This document shows positions 35,660 through 47,474 of a DNA stretch of 64,000 nt, piece after piece. The notes beneath the pieces were generated by a model. The model saw only the letters and a program-made list of their open reading frames with translations, was not told the origin of the DNA and made no database searches. How positions within the stretch are numbered: position 1 is the stretch's first letter; the number at the start of each line of letters is the position of its first letter. The translations under genes were made by a program, and so were the position numbers. The DNA comes from Leucogyrophana mollusca (Eukaryota > Basidiomycota > Agaricomycetes > Boletales). The stretch is from the NCBI GenBank assembly GCA_021014945.1, contig MU266463.1:1-64000 (forward strand), in the 5' to 3' direction.

Positions 35660-38520
35660 TTACTCTTCATCCTCCTCGTCGCTGATGACCAGGACCGAGT
35701 CCTCATGTGACGCTGGCCAACAGAAGGACGGTGGTCTGGTCGGCTGCTCTAAGGTAGCCTTATCCTGGGGAGTTGTCGAATCTAGCTCCATGATCCTGCA
35801 AACCACCTTAGCGTCCCTCCATTCTAGAAATGATGGGTCTTCGGAGCGCACCGACTACATTCACGCATGGCGTTGAGTATGTTCTCTTTCTCTTCTTTGT
35901 TGCGTGCCTGGACGAGCCTGGCCATTAGCGCCTTACTCTCCGATATGTATTGCTCTAGCCGTTGCTGCTTGAGGGTAAGTTCGAGTTTGGCATTGGATGT
36001 CACCGTTTTGAGGACAGGGGGCTTGATAGTTTCGATTGTCTCGGTGATGAATGAAACTGCGAGGTCCTCGAGGCTATTGAGCGCGGGAAGAGGACCGGGC
36101 GGCTGAGGGGTAATATCAGACGAGCTGGAAGTGGAAGTTGACGGAGAGACTGTGGAAGGTAGTGGCGGATGACTCGCGTTTCCGTTTGTCGAATTCGCCA
36201 CCAAGAAGACAGTGGAGGTTGGCGACTGCAGGGGCGTGGCTGATGACGAAGTAGAAGTAGACAAATTCAATTTCTTCTTCTTGCTCTCGAGAACGAGCCG
36301 ACGAAGATTGCTTTCCATGGCCACCTTGTCTATGATTGACTCGCTGGTCGCGGGCAAGGCATGTCCAGAATTCGACGAGCTCGAGGCAGATGCCACTGGT
36401 GGTGGACTGTACGAGATGCCAAGGGCAGATTTACTTCGCGTTATGCTCTCTTCAAGTTCCCTCTGACGAGCGATTAATGAACGTTTCGCGAAACTGGGTC
36501 CGACAGGTGGTGTTTTGAAAGCGCGAGGTTCTGACGGAATTCGGGTAGGGGGCGATGGTTTTGAAACTGCAGATGGGGAGGTGATAGGAGATATCGAATT
36601 GTCTGTGGTCGTCGAGTCAGTGGTGGACGCCAAAGCATCTATGTGAGGCCGATTTCGGTGAGCACGCTTTGGTGTTGGTGATAGTATAATGCTGTCGGCA
36701 CCCAAATCCACGGGGACGTTAAGATTCGAGTCCCCGTGGACATGCGTGGAAATCTGATGCTCAATATCTACGGGCGGCGTTGTGGCTGTAGGTGCGCAGG
36801 ACTCGCCGTGGAAACCAAGTCGAGTGCTCATAGGGGAAGACATATCCATGTCTTCAGCGTCATCCTTGTCACTGGCTTGCTGGGTGACAGGTTCGCCAAC
36901 AGGTGACGCTGATCTGGACGACGCAATGGAAAAATGGTCGTCAAAGCCGTCCCGGAAGGTACTCCTGCGGTGACGAGTTCTTGACATGTCCGTGGATGCT
37001 TGCACATGGTTACTAGTAGCGAGCGCATCATCGCCCTGTACGTTGGCAACGTGGATGAGTTTGGCCGAGGAGGGACCTGGCGTTGGAATGGGTTGTGGCT
37101 CCACGTGAAGAACTGGGACCGAGGAACTCGCTTTTGCGAGTGCCTTTGCCCGAAGTCTCCGTGGCAAGCGCGTTTTCGGGAATGGCTTCAGCACTGTCAC
37201 GGTCGGAGTGATCTCTATCCCAACTTCACCGTCCTCAATCTCGTCGGCCCAGGCATCCATCCCAATTTCAACCTCGCCCTCCTCGATCTCGCCAACGCCA
37301 GCCTCAGAACCCACCCCACCGACCCTATACCACCACGCTCTTATCAAGCCCTTTCCCTTGCCGTGGAGTCGTTGACTGGAAAACGCTTTCCGCGCTGACT
37401 TCGCATCGGACCATTCGACCAATGCTTTTCTCGACTTGAAGTCCACGGTGACCTTCACCGGGTCCGCACCTCCCGCTCTAGAACCCCAATTCCGAACCCA
37501 GCCGGTGTGGGAGAAACGCGTCGGTATATTGTCCAATACAAGGGTGCAGGCAGGGTTCTGGGGCTCTCCGAGGTGCTGGGGGAAACTGCCACATTTGTTA
37601 TGGGGATCGAGCTCCGGAGGATTACCAATGGGAAGAGTGGTCTTCGTTTTCTTGACGGTCTGTATGGGTTTGGAAGGAAGACCGTGGGATGGTCTGTCAG
37701 GAGGAGGGACGATCATTGTCTGAGTGCCCAGTGACATTTCACTCATACTTGGGTCGTACCCGCTGAAAGGATCAAGGAACTCTGGCCATGGTACATAGGA
37801 TCCTGGTACGTCAGGGTGATTGGCCAACAGAGCCATTTCCATGTGCAAGTCGGCGAATAAGGGGGGAGGGAGGAGCGAATACGGGTGGGGAATCGTGGAT
37901 GAATACCGGTCGTGGATCTGTTGTGGCTGATGGCATGGAGGCTCTGACACTGTGGACTGAACGGAACCAAATGCTTCGGCCTCAGAGCTGGTCTGGGGCA
38001 ATGATGACTGATGCGCGGCAGGGGTTGACACCTCCGGTTTCGGCGGCACCTCCACCGCAGGTGGGGGTACCTCCTTTTTCCTTTTCTTGCTGTCTGTCTC
38101 CAGCCGCACCGGCTCTTCTAGGTCCAAAACCGATGGAGGTCCTAGGTAGCCTATCCCACAATCGAGGCGCTTACGCTTCAAACCGACACCAACGGGCTCA
38201 ACTTGGCCTGAAGCAGTTTGGAAAGACTGTACCAAGCACTGCGAGGCGGAACACCACTCACCATCGAGCTCGCGCCCAAGTCCACGACCGGGTAGATAGC
38301 CCATGCGCAACACCATTTTATATCCGAGCGTTTGGGTCATTGCAAAAGGAGGCCGCAGCGCGTACGGCTTCCTGACAGGTTCCTCTGAGGTGTCCATGTC
38401 CTGATCTTCACTTTCGGACGAGTTCGTGGGTGCGAGAAGGTGGTTGTCTACAAAAGCCTCATCTTCATCGTCTGAGATGACGATAGGTGAGCTCATTGAA
38501 CCAACACCGTGCGCAGTCAT
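35660..38520 (-). CDS. G-patch and RRM-like domain protein with SIM-like termini (2 exons)
   Basis: The long exon ends at 35852; a 56 nt intron (35851-35796) joins it to a last exon 35795-35660, giving 934 residues from the ATG at 38520 (926 from 38496; an in-frame ATG also lies at 38580). Domains: an N-terminal acidic motif SSPIVISDDEDEA; a G-patch-like segment (YKMVLRMGYLPGRGLGREL) near residues 65-85; a basic KKRKKE stretch; a probable RRM (TLVLDNIPTRFSHTGWVRNW, ALVEWSDAKSARKAF) near residues 320-400; long Ser/Pro/Thr-rich disorder; a helical segment LKQQRLEQYISESKALMARL; and a C-terminal acidic motif SVLVISDEEDEE. G-patch proteins usually partner DEAH helicases in splicing or ribosome biogenesis; that role here is inferred. 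Confidence 0.75.
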
Positions 38521-38869
38521 GGAGGGATGAAAGTTTGAGAGAGAAAGAATCCGAAAGACCCAGGGTAAATCGTTGCCCAAAGCACCTTGTACCCCTATTC
38601 AAAGTCCGCTCCTCGTGCTATTGGAGGGCGCAAAAGGGTTTGGTCTCAACCATACTATCGTACGCGGGGAGCACAATAGATATCTTAAGGGCTTGCACGA
38701 AATGTGCCAACTTGTCCCTGTCTTCCTCCATGTTGAAGGGTCACTCACGTCGGGAAACAGACAAAGGATAGCTACAGCCTCTTCACTGTCAATTCGATGC
38801 AGAACAGTGTCCATCAACACAGTTGCTATTGCGGGTATGCCGACCAGACGATAATGGTAGGCCAACGCT

Positions 38870-39401
38870 CTACTTAGCTTTTCCTTCAGCTCCTCTATCT
38901 CGTTGTATCAGGCCAACCCCAACAATCACGCCATCAGCAAGTACATCGGCCACTTTACGTCCCTCCTTGGCGTGGTGCTCTGCCTGTTTGATGAATTCTG
39001 CCTTCACAGCTTTGGCTCTAGCAATCTGGAAGACGGAAGTGAATCAGACACTGGTTTGAACGTTCAAAGGTTGGTGCGTGTCAGCCGCACCTCTTTCGTG
39101 TGGTGTAAACACTCTAGGTAGTCATCGGCCTGGAGCCGGCATTGACTGGGCGCGTCAGTCTGAGCATAGCACTGGTGATTGATGGTCAACTATCAGTCTA
39201 GAAACAAGATATTTCAGTCGTTACTTTGGAGAATTCTTGCCAGTAGGCAAAACACCGCGAGCGGCCTGTGATTGATATAAGAACACAATCGGGCGCACCA
39301 CAAGAAGGATAACAGACCTCCGGTATAACCGTAACCTGACTATACAATAAACATTATTCAGTCGAGAGGATGTTAGGAAAACAATCAAAACATACCGCCA
39401 T
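38870..39401 (-). CDS. NADH:ubiquinone oxidoreductase subunit NDUFS5-like, twin CX9C protein (5 exons)
   Basis: Exons 39401-39396, 39339-39318, 39265-39225, 39171-39091 and 39025-38870 give 101 residues. NDUFS5 is an accessory subunit of mitochondrial complex I on the intermembrane-space side. Seen: SGYGYTGGRSR at the start, then a perfect twin CX9C (CHCH) motif: CFAYWQEFSKC and CRLQADDYLEC, followed by LHHTKEIARAKAVKAEF and a basic helix. The coding part of exon 1 is only ATG GCG. All phases agree. No single frame longer than 60 codons covers the gene, so it is easily missed. It shares a 200 bp divergent promoter with GET5. Confidence 0.88.
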
Positions 39402-39601
39402 GAAACGAGTCGGGAGGTGAGTGTGACGAGAATGGAAAGGATGTCACATCGTCACATTGGGCGAGGGGTGTGACAATCCATCACGCCGCACCGCCACCCC
39501 ATCGGACATCGCAGCGAGCAATCAGAAATCTCACTAGAATCCTTGGACCTTCCCCCCCTTTATCCCTTGGCCTTCGCACGTAAAGACAAAAGGCTGTACC
39601 A
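39402..39601. promoter_or_regulatory. Divergent promoter between NDUFS5 and GET5
   Basis: Only 200 bp separate the two start codons. It contains paired gtcacat-type words (atgtcacatcgtcacattgg at 39440) and a pyrimidine-rich tract (ttccccccctttatccctt) close to the GET5 start. The assignment as a shared promoter is from geometry only. Confidence 0.5.
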
Positions 39602-40644
39602 ATGGCAGATCAGGCGGAGCTGGTTTTTGTCAGGAGCTTTATAAAGGCCATCTCAACTCAGCCGGTCCATTACACGGACGACTACCAGCAGCCTCCTCAG
39701 AACTCGCTCAAGAAAGTCCCTGTCTTGCCGGTTCGTTCGCTTCTGCAAGGGTCCATTTGGGAGTCGAGTAATCATCCGCCGACATCTAGATCGACGTCCC
39801 ACCAGTTCCGCAACGGAAAGCTGAAGTTGCAGCCCCAACAGGTGGGTACATGTAGATCAGATTGCCGAAGGATAACGCCTTATGTACTCTTAACTCTTGC
39901 TAGTTGCATCCATCAGCATTACGTTCAAATCGTTGAAGCCGCCGCAGTCATTTACACTGCCTGTTCAGCCGACTGACACGATAGCTGACATCAAAACCCA
40001 ACTCGCTGCTCAGCCTCGTGCACCTCCTGCGGACGCCCAACGTCTCCTGCTCAAAGGCAAAGCCCTCGCAGACGCAAAACTCCTGAAAGAGTATAACGTG
40101 AAGGACGGAGACACCATCAATCTAATGGTGAAGCCTGGTTTTGATTGGGACCCCTCGAAATCCACATCGTTTCCATCGATGCCATCGCCAGACACCACGC
40201 AGACAGTTCTCTTGCCGGAGTCGGGCCCCGCTTCCGGACTGGCCGCTGGCCGTAGACACCAACGCACACCCTCCATTGTCTTGTCACCATCGCCATCTGT
40301 GGTATCCCTAGAACCCGAAACGAAACCCCAACTCGATATCAACCTTACTCTGGACACGTCATCTATTCCTACGGCTTCGCTCTCGCCTGCATCACGATCT
40401 TCATATCAAAGCACCATTTCAGAGCCTGGTTTCTGGGACCGTTTGTACTCGTTCTTGAGGTGAGATGTCATCGATCCCGATCTCTTCGCAAAGCTTACGC
40501 CTGGATAGAACTGAGTTTACCAACGACGATGACGCGCTAACTGCCTTCGAGGACTTCCTGCGCGCCAGCAAAGGGGGCTTGACTGCTAGTGAAATCGCGA
40601 AGATCCGCGATCATGTCGGCGTAGTAGGGATGGCTGGCACTTGA
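39602..40644 (+). CDS. GET5/MDY2-like ubiquitin-like protein of the GET pathway (4 exons)
   Basis: Exons 39602-39730, 39790-39841, 39904-40459 and 40509-40644 give 290 residues. GET5 with GET4 delivers tail-anchored proteins to GET3 for ER insertion. Seen: an N-terminal segment AELVFVRSFIKAISTQPV with DDYQQPPQNSLKKVPVLP, which in the family binds GET4; a ubiquitin-like domain (ITFKSLKPPQSFTL to NLMVKPG, about residues 64-140) with the LLLKGKAL motif; a Ser/Pro linker; and a short C-terminal helical domain FEDFLRASKGGLTASEIAKI, which in the family dimerises. ECM4 follows on the same strand after 172 bp. Confidence 0.82.
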
Positions 40645-40816
40645 GCAATACTTTCATAGGAATTCCCCTTCTTATCGTTTCATGTTGTTACTGCATGGGG
40701 AACACGTTAGAATGATTACCGGCTTACATTAGTTCTTTGTCATGATTATTATTCGCCCTCCACTGACGCAACGTCAATGTCAGCAGCCATAAAGACTAGA
40801 GAATGATCTTCCCAGT

Positions 40817-42369
40817 ATGGCCTCCTTCCTCCAGCTTATAAGCCGAGGCTTCTGCCACTCGGTGATACCCCTAACCCGTACAACTCTTCCATCACTGTCA
40901 TCACAAACCTCCATCTTCCTCTATCGCCAACGAGCACGAACAATGGCATCCGCAAGGGATTCATCTCACCAGTCGGACATCGGGAAGATGAAGACGGAGG
41001 CGGATGGCTCATTTAAAAGAGCCGCCTCGTCCTTTAGGAATTGGATTGAGAAAGGGACAGAATTCGCACCAGAGAAAGGTGCGTCCATTGCTAACTTCGC
41101 TGTGCAAAGTGGTCCTGACAGTTTGTGATAACCAGACAGATATCATCTCTTCGTATCTTATTCTTGTCGTGAGTGTTCATTGTACTTAGTGCGATCGTGC
41201 CGGCGATAGCCTCACCCTTCATCAATGCGCTAGCTTGGGCCACTAGAACGCTCATCACGAGGAAACTCAAAGGGTTGGAAGAGATTATCCGTAAGTCGCA
41301 GTTGAGCATGGATTTCGAAACAGACAACTGATGCAGAGTATTGGGATAGCTGTCAGCGCAGTATCGCCACATATGGGGGAGCACGGATGGCCTTTCGCGA
41401 ACGTGGATCCGTTCCCTGGCGCAGATGTCGACCCGCTATACAACTCATCACACGTAAAGGATTTGTACTTCAGGGCGGACCCCAACTACGGTGGACGGTA
41501 CTAATATCCCGATCCAATCACTGCTGTGTATTACTCACTATTACTTGTACTCAGGTTCACCGTACCGGTGCTTTGGGATAAGAAGAAGCACACGATCGTG
41601 AACAATGAGAGCTCTGAGATAATCCGCATGTTCAATACTGCATTCAACGACCTAATCCCAGCTGAGAAGGCCGCGATCGATATTTATCCCGAAGCCCACC
41701 GCAAAGAAATTGACGGGATCAACGAATGGGTGTACGACACCGTCAACAGTGCGTCTCTCTCCTTCAATCAATAAAATCTGCTCACTGACGCGTGTGTAGA
41801 CGGCGTGTACAAGTCTGGCTTCGCGACCAGTCAAGAAGCATATGAGGGGGCCGTGCGCCCCCTCTTCAGCTCTCTTGACAGGCTTGAGAAAATGCTGAAG
41901 GGGAAAGATTACCTGGTTGGCGATATATTGACTGAGGCGGATATTAGGCTGTTTGTCACCATAGTAAGAGTCGTCTTCCCGTCAGCCAAGAAGTCTGATC
42001 CGATGCGCTGAACACAGATCCGATTTGACCCCGTGTATGTCGGGCACTTCAAGTGCAACATTCGCGACATCCGCAATGGATACCCTGCTATCCACACGTA
42101 CGTTTCTTGTTACGGATCATTGGAGTCGCTGGACCAATTCCCCCCCCCCCCCCCTAGCTGGATGAGAAAGCTCTACTGGAACAACTCCGCTTTCAAAGAC
42201 ACCACAAACTTCGAACACATCAAGGTTCATTATTATTGGTCCCAGACGAAGGTGCGTGGGCGCAATCAAGATTGTGTTGCGAAGATTTAAAACCTCAAAC
42301 GTCAAGGTAAACCCAACGAGGATCGTAGCAGTCGGTCCCGAACCAGACATCAAACCGCTGGATGCGTGA
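40817..42369 (+). CDS. ECM4/GTO-type glutathionyl-hydroquinone reductase (Xi-class GST), 9 exons
   Basis: Exons 40817-41078, 41136-41168, 41234-41290, 41350-41497, 41555-41748, 41800-41963, 42018-42097, 42158-42251 and 42307-42369 give 364 residues. These enzymes reduce glutathionyl-hydroquinones using a catalytic cysteine. Seen: FRNWIEKGTEFAPEK, the active-site loop SYSCPWATRT joined across intron 2, MGEHGWPFANVDPFPGADVD, NNESSEIIRMFNTAFN, and the C-terminal helical domain ending PDIKPLDA. The N-terminal 42 residues are Arg/Ser/Thr-rich without acids, like a mitochondrial targeting sequence; a second ATG at 40943 (MASARDSSHQ) would give a cytosolic form. The acceptor of intron 3 must be at 41349 to preserve the family spacing before VSPHMG. 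Intron 7 ends in a C14 tract. Confidence 0.9.
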
Positions 42370-42765
42370 AGTTGCTCATTCGGAGTCAATCAATTTACAT
42401 CTGCGAGGGGGCGATTGTGTGAGTAAGGAAGTTGGTTACGTTGTACAATAACGCTCCGAATGGATACTTCATTACCGTCGTCGTATCTTGACTCGTCGTC
42501 CCCAGGACGGCTGTGTGTGGGATACATGTGGAGGCCCCTGAGTCAATCTGACTGCGCCACAGCTGCCGGGGAGTTGCCGCACGGCTGTGCACGAGGATTG
42601 TCTGACCTCACCTGGGTGGCGGGAGGATGGCAGTGGCACCATAAAGTTGCCATAAAGGACCGCCTTTTCATTTGTGACTCCTGTGTCCCCATCTCCCACA
42701 ACCAGTCTGTTGTGCTGGATTGAGCTCTTGCATTGAATACATTCGCAAGGTCGGCAATATTGACA

Positions 42766-44483
42766 ATGCGCCCGACGTCGCCATTTGCAAACGCTGATTT
42801 GACCGACCGTATCCTCACAAGCCTACCGGACTTCAAGACTCTCCAATCAACTATCCTGACTTCGAAGTCAATCTATTCTGTCTTTCGCAATCGACCACAT
42901 TCCATAGTTCGCGCGGTAGCGTACAACCAAATAGGGCCTGCTCTGCCTCAAGCAGTACGCCTTGTCAGATGTGGACATGCGAAGCTATGGCTGAAACCTG
43001 TGGATGAACTTCTCGGCGAAGATGAGCTCGTAAAGCACTCTATACTCACGAACGAAGAGGTCAGGATGCTAGTTGATAAAGCCAAAGTCGTCGAAGGCCT
43101 TGAAGACATTTTTAGTTGGAGGTATGTGCCTCATTCGACCAATTGCACGCACATGTGCCTGGGACTCTTGTTCAATACTTCAATGCTAGGGAGAAAGATA
43201 GGAATTTCACCACCAGTCAACTTTCAGCTGCAGAAAGCGCGCGCTTCCATAGAGCGATGTACAGAATCTGGCTATTTGCAACCATCTACGGTCACACAGC
43301 TTGTGTGCACAGAGATGATATTGAATTCGATGAACACGAAACTCGGCAGCATGAAAAAAAGTTCCTCGCTTCATTCGTCACTCCAGAACTAAGAGAGATC
43401 GAGCGGCTCGCCACTTTCATGTGTCAGATCGCTACCTGGGCTGAAAATGCCGGATATACAGAACACGAATACTTCGGCGGTGGGTGGAAGTTGATGCTCT
43501 GGTTGCAAGAGTACATCTGACTCTATGACCTCAGATTCTTTTTCTGATTTTGCCTTATTCCATGGCCCTCACGCAGTTCTTGCCGCATACTCCGATGACA
43601 TGGGTTGGGTTGAGCCGTTCGATGATGATGATTTTCTCCTCGAGCGTTACGACGGCTTTTTGTTCTCTGCCGTTTCTCGAGTTCTCGAAGAGCGTAAGCA
43701 ATCCCATATGACAGACGAGCAAGCGAAGAAGATTGTTTTGGACAATATTATCGGGGGGGAGGACAAATGTGCACTCGTTCATTCATTCTTTGGTTTGATT
43801 ATTAACACGGTCATTTCAGGTGAACGCTGCCAATCTGACTCTGTTAAAGGCACCAGTCTGTGGGGTCCAAACAGTAAGTCGTATTCTAATCCTCAGCTTT
43901 CGGTATTAAATAGGACGTTCTCGTAGACTGGAGCTTTTTACCCGGGTTCGTTCGGTTGTACGACTGGAAGGACAAGTTAAAGGGCCGTCTGGGCTTCAAT
44001 ATCGCCGAAACGGTTGGGTTCAATCAAGCGTGCTCAGCGACCCCTTGGCCTATCCTCATAGGGGAGGTGTTTGACCAGAAGACCGAGGCATATGACCTAT
44101 GGAATAAGGACGATTGGATATGTAGAGATTGTTTGGAAATCTTTCTGAAGAATCATCTACATCTTTGGTATCTCGAGAAGAAGCGAGGTTAGTTACTCCG
44201 TTTACCCCCTTCTAAAACGCATTGACGCCCTTCATAGAGACAGGTGTTATCCCGGAGAACTGTTGGTAAGTTCTTAGCCCCTTATTGAAAGTAATCAAAG
44301 TAATCTGGTGCCGATGGGATGGCAGGTATGGCTACAACTGCCGGACGCAAATGCATAACATGGATCACGCTAGGAAACTCAATGTGAGTTGTGATTTGTT
44401 CATAATTGAAGACATAGTACTGGTCCTCACGTATTTCTCCCTGGTAATAGCATTGGTGCGAGCCCACTAAAGGCGACCCCTGA
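42766..44483 (+). CDS. F-box-like domain protein of a basidiomycete family (7 exons)
   Basis: Exons 42766-43121, 43190-43479, 43535-43873, 43927-44187, 44238-44265, 44326-44383 and 44451-44483 give 454 residues. The N-terminus DRILTSLPDFKTLQSTILTS resembles an F-box, which would recruit the protein to an SCF ubiquitin ligase. The middle is helical (RFHRAMYRIWLFATIYG). The C-terminus has the pattern NCWYGYNCRTQMHNMDHARK followed by LNHWCEPTKGDP, which I recognise as the conserved end of an uncharacterised Agaricomycete family; its Cys/His spacing could bind zinc. Splice phases agree throughout, and the 28 nt exon 5 is needed to build that motif. The substrate is unknown. Confidence 0.75.
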
Positions 44484-44757
44484 GGTCAACGCGTGTTGCA
44501 CTTTATCATAGGCTATTGATCTGATGTATCCTATTTGACCAATGTCGACGCGGTGTAATTTATCTAGCTGTATTTTGCATTTGAGTTTTGCGATCGACCT
44601 GAAGAATTCAGGCGAATTGTGTAATTATGTCATTGAAGATGGCCCTTGCGCAAGGACGAGAAAATGTAACACATTGGCGCGTGACATAACGACACGTGAT
44701 TATATGTCTAACACGCACGCGTCGTTAGCGTGATTTTCCTCCTCACTGCGCCCCACG

Positions 44758-46279
44758 ATGTCACTCGCCGACACTGATGCCTCACCAGAGGTCATGCTCG
44801 CATTCTATCGCCTTTTGTATCCATTCAAATCAGTTTTCAACTGGTTAAACCATGAACACACACCTACAAAACTATTCACTCACCGCGAGTTCGCCTTCAC
44901 ATTGCAGCAGGACGTTTACCTCCGTTATAACTCTTTCAATACCCACGACGATCTAAAGAAACAGGTGTGCGCTCTCAACCCCACCAGGTTTGAGATCGGC
45001 CCGGTCTACACCGCGAGACCTCGCGACAAGAAAACTGTGCGCTCTGCCGCGTTCACTCCCATCAAGCGGGAGCTAGTGTTTGACATCGATATGACGGATT
45101 ATGACGGCACGCGCACATGCTGCTCCGCCGCTGATATATGTGTACGCTGCTGGGCGTTTATCGCCGCAGCTGTCAAAGTTCTCCACACCGCCCTCGAGGA
45201 TCAGTTCGGCTTTAGGCATATACTGTGGGTGTACTCCGGACGGCGTGGTATACATTGTTGGGTTAGCGATGAAGAAGCAATGGAGCTCACCGACGATCAA
45301 AGGAGGGCCGTAGTTGGCGCTCTCACTGTTATTGAAGGTGGGAAAGAGATGGCGAAGAAGGTCAATGTGAGATTGGGAAACAAAGGGCTGCCACCCTCAT
45401 TGTGGTGTGTATGGTCTCCTTTATCTGGTTGGTGCAATCTCAGAGAGTACTTCGAGCGCAGGCCAGCCTCCGAGACACTCCGCTTACTCTTTGACCCACT
45501 TATTCTGAGAGACCAAGACGTCTTCGCCTCCGAATCAAACTGGGAAACCCTCCTCCAACTCGTTCCGGACAGCACCATCACCGAGAAGCTCCGGGATAAG
45601 TGGTCAAACGATCCCGCACGAACCTCATCCACCAAGTGGTCAGATCTCAAGCGTGCAATCTATAAGGCTTATGATGAAGGATCCCCCGAATTTGTGGGTT
45701 CTTCCGTAGCCCACTTGTGACTTTACCCCTATGATCACGCTGTCCTACGCAGATCCGCCTCACGAACGCTCTAGAAGATATCGTCATTCAGTATACCTAC
45801 CCACGGCTTGATGCTGAAGTATCCAAGCACCGCAACCATTTACTCAAAGCTCCCTTTTGCGTGCACCCGAAGACCGGTACGTCTCTCCCTAGTTCTCTTT
45901 TTAAACATGCTTAAGACAGAGCCATTAGGACGCGTCTGCGTCCCGGTCGACCCTTCACGCGTTGACGATTTCGACCCTAGTGCAGTGCCAACGGTGGGCG
46001 GACTCCTAAGGGAGATTAATGAGAATGGGGAAAGCGGCGGAGAGGGCACCGGTAAGTGCAACAGCAACCCCACCATCTTCTTGGTTTAAACGCGGATTGT
46101 GCCGAGTAGATTGGGCCAAGACGTCACTCAAACCCTTTGTCGATATGTTAGACCGGCACACGGCTGGGATCATGGACGACGTCCGGAGGAGTAAGCGCGC
46201 TGCTGCTGGTTCGGGTAAGTTGTGCCTGCATTGGCTGTGCCGTTGCGCCTCTTACTGTTCTGCAGACCTAAGCTGGTGA
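44758..46279 (+). CDS. DNA primase small (catalytic) subunit PRI1 (5 exons)
   Basis: Exons 44758-45693, 45753-45876, 45929-46051, 46110-46214 and 46266-46279 give 433 residues, normal for the family. PRI1 makes RNA primers for the DNA polymerase alpha-primase complex. Seen: FKSVFNWLNHE and FTHREFAFTLQQDVYLRYNS near the N-terminus; the catalytic acidic motif ELVFDIDMTDYD at about residues 104-115; the zinc-binding CCSAADICVRCW; and the second core motif VYSGRRGIHCWVSD. The last exon codes only the final residues (DLSW and stop) in 14 nt. The frame after 45693 does not continue the family, confirming the gtgggt donor. Confidence 0.93.
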
Positions 46280-46761
46280 TGACAGTATCCATGTCCCATC
46301 TTCGCTACAGACGTTTTGTATTGCATCGACCTGTCATATCGTGCGCTCAATGCGTAACTAGTTTTCTGACCCACGAAATGGAGCGGTACATGTTTTCGCA
46401 GGGCTCTGAAGTCAGCGGTAAACGAATTGGATTGTCCTCCCTGAGCATTCCATCAGGTACTGAAGCTTGATTCTTTCTTGCCTGAGGGCTTTGAAGCGAT
46501 GGCCCCTCCAGGGTCAGCTTACAGTAACTTGATGTTGGAATCCAATTGGAGCCTGCCCACGGCCACGGTTAGGGGAAGGTGACGTGACCATGTCACGGTA
46601 ACATGCGTCACAGATGTCCGGCATAATTAGATCTCACCATACAGTGCTCACGGCTACAGTGCCTGTAACCTGATCCAATTTCTTCAAACGTCCATGACCC
46701 AGCAATCCTTGGGAACAGTTCCCTACACAGTTCCCTGCACCTAGTCCTTGCAGTCCGAGCC
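46280..46761. other. Intergenic region between PRI1 and the membrane protein gene
   Basis: Nothing further recognised. Imperfect word pairs such as gtgacgtgaccatgtcacggtaac near 46579 are palindrome-rich and may be regulatory. Confidence 0.35.
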
Positions 46762-47474
46762 ATGTCGCAGACGACCAGCGTGCTTCACTCGCCCTCGCCA
46801 TCCACCTCACTCCAACCTGCGCCAAACCAGCTCACCAACACTTCATCACTACTTTTTGGCTTTCTTGTCAGCGTTTTGTCATTATTCGGAATTTTCATGA
46901 TCAGCGGATTAATATGGCACCGACTTGTTCTCCGTCGACGAGCTATCGATGCCATGGCCTTTATTGGTACCCAGCCGCGCGTAAAGGAGTTGCGAAAGCC
47001 GCTGTTGTGGGAAGTATGGATCAATCCTGAGGAACAGTGTACACGGTGGACCGACGCAAAGGTTTATCCTCATTGCTGCTCCTTGACCTTCGACATTGAT
47101 AACTCATTCGCCTGCAGCCACTAGCGGCTTTTAATTGTGAGGTTTCGTCAGTTGAAAATTCCTCACAACACCCTCCGCCTTCACGTATCTCGGCCTGGGG
47201 ACAAAGAATCCTTGCCCGTATCCCACGCGAAATCACTTATCTTTTCTCTCGACCATCGCCGCCGCCCCTGATCCTATCCCCCGAGCACGCCGATTCTAAA
47301 CTCAGCTTACCCCTGCATGGATCAGACGTCCAAGTTTCATTGTTAATTGCAATGCCCCGACCCTTTGACTCGAGAGGAGAGGTATCCAGGAAGGATGGAC
47401 TACAAGAAGTGGTCATAGGAACTACGGACGTGCTCTTTCAAGACTCGGACTTTGATAAGCATGCCAACTTATAG
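46762..47474 (+). CDS. Single-pass membrane protein, uncharacterised family, copy 1 (2 exons)
   Basis: Exons 46762-47061 and 47118-47474 give 218 residues. A Ser/Thr/Pro-rich N-terminus (TSVLHSPSPSTSLQP) precedes one strong membrane segment LLFGFLVSVLSLFGIFMISG at about residues 30-52, then an Arg-rich stop-transfer region (RLVLRRR) and a cytosolic tail with PLLWEVW, RWTDAKPLAAF (across the intron) and VQVSLLIAMPRP. The same order of elements is seen in the gene at 49845-50706. No function is known to me. The donor gtttat is weak, but exon 2 is open only in the matching frame. Confidence 0.65.

Noticed and set aside
35796..35851. Apparent C-terminus THHF of the G-patch protein
   Set aside because: The stop lies inside a 56 nt intron with a gtgcgc donor and ttgcag acceptor; splicing adds a conserved-looking acidic exon in phase.
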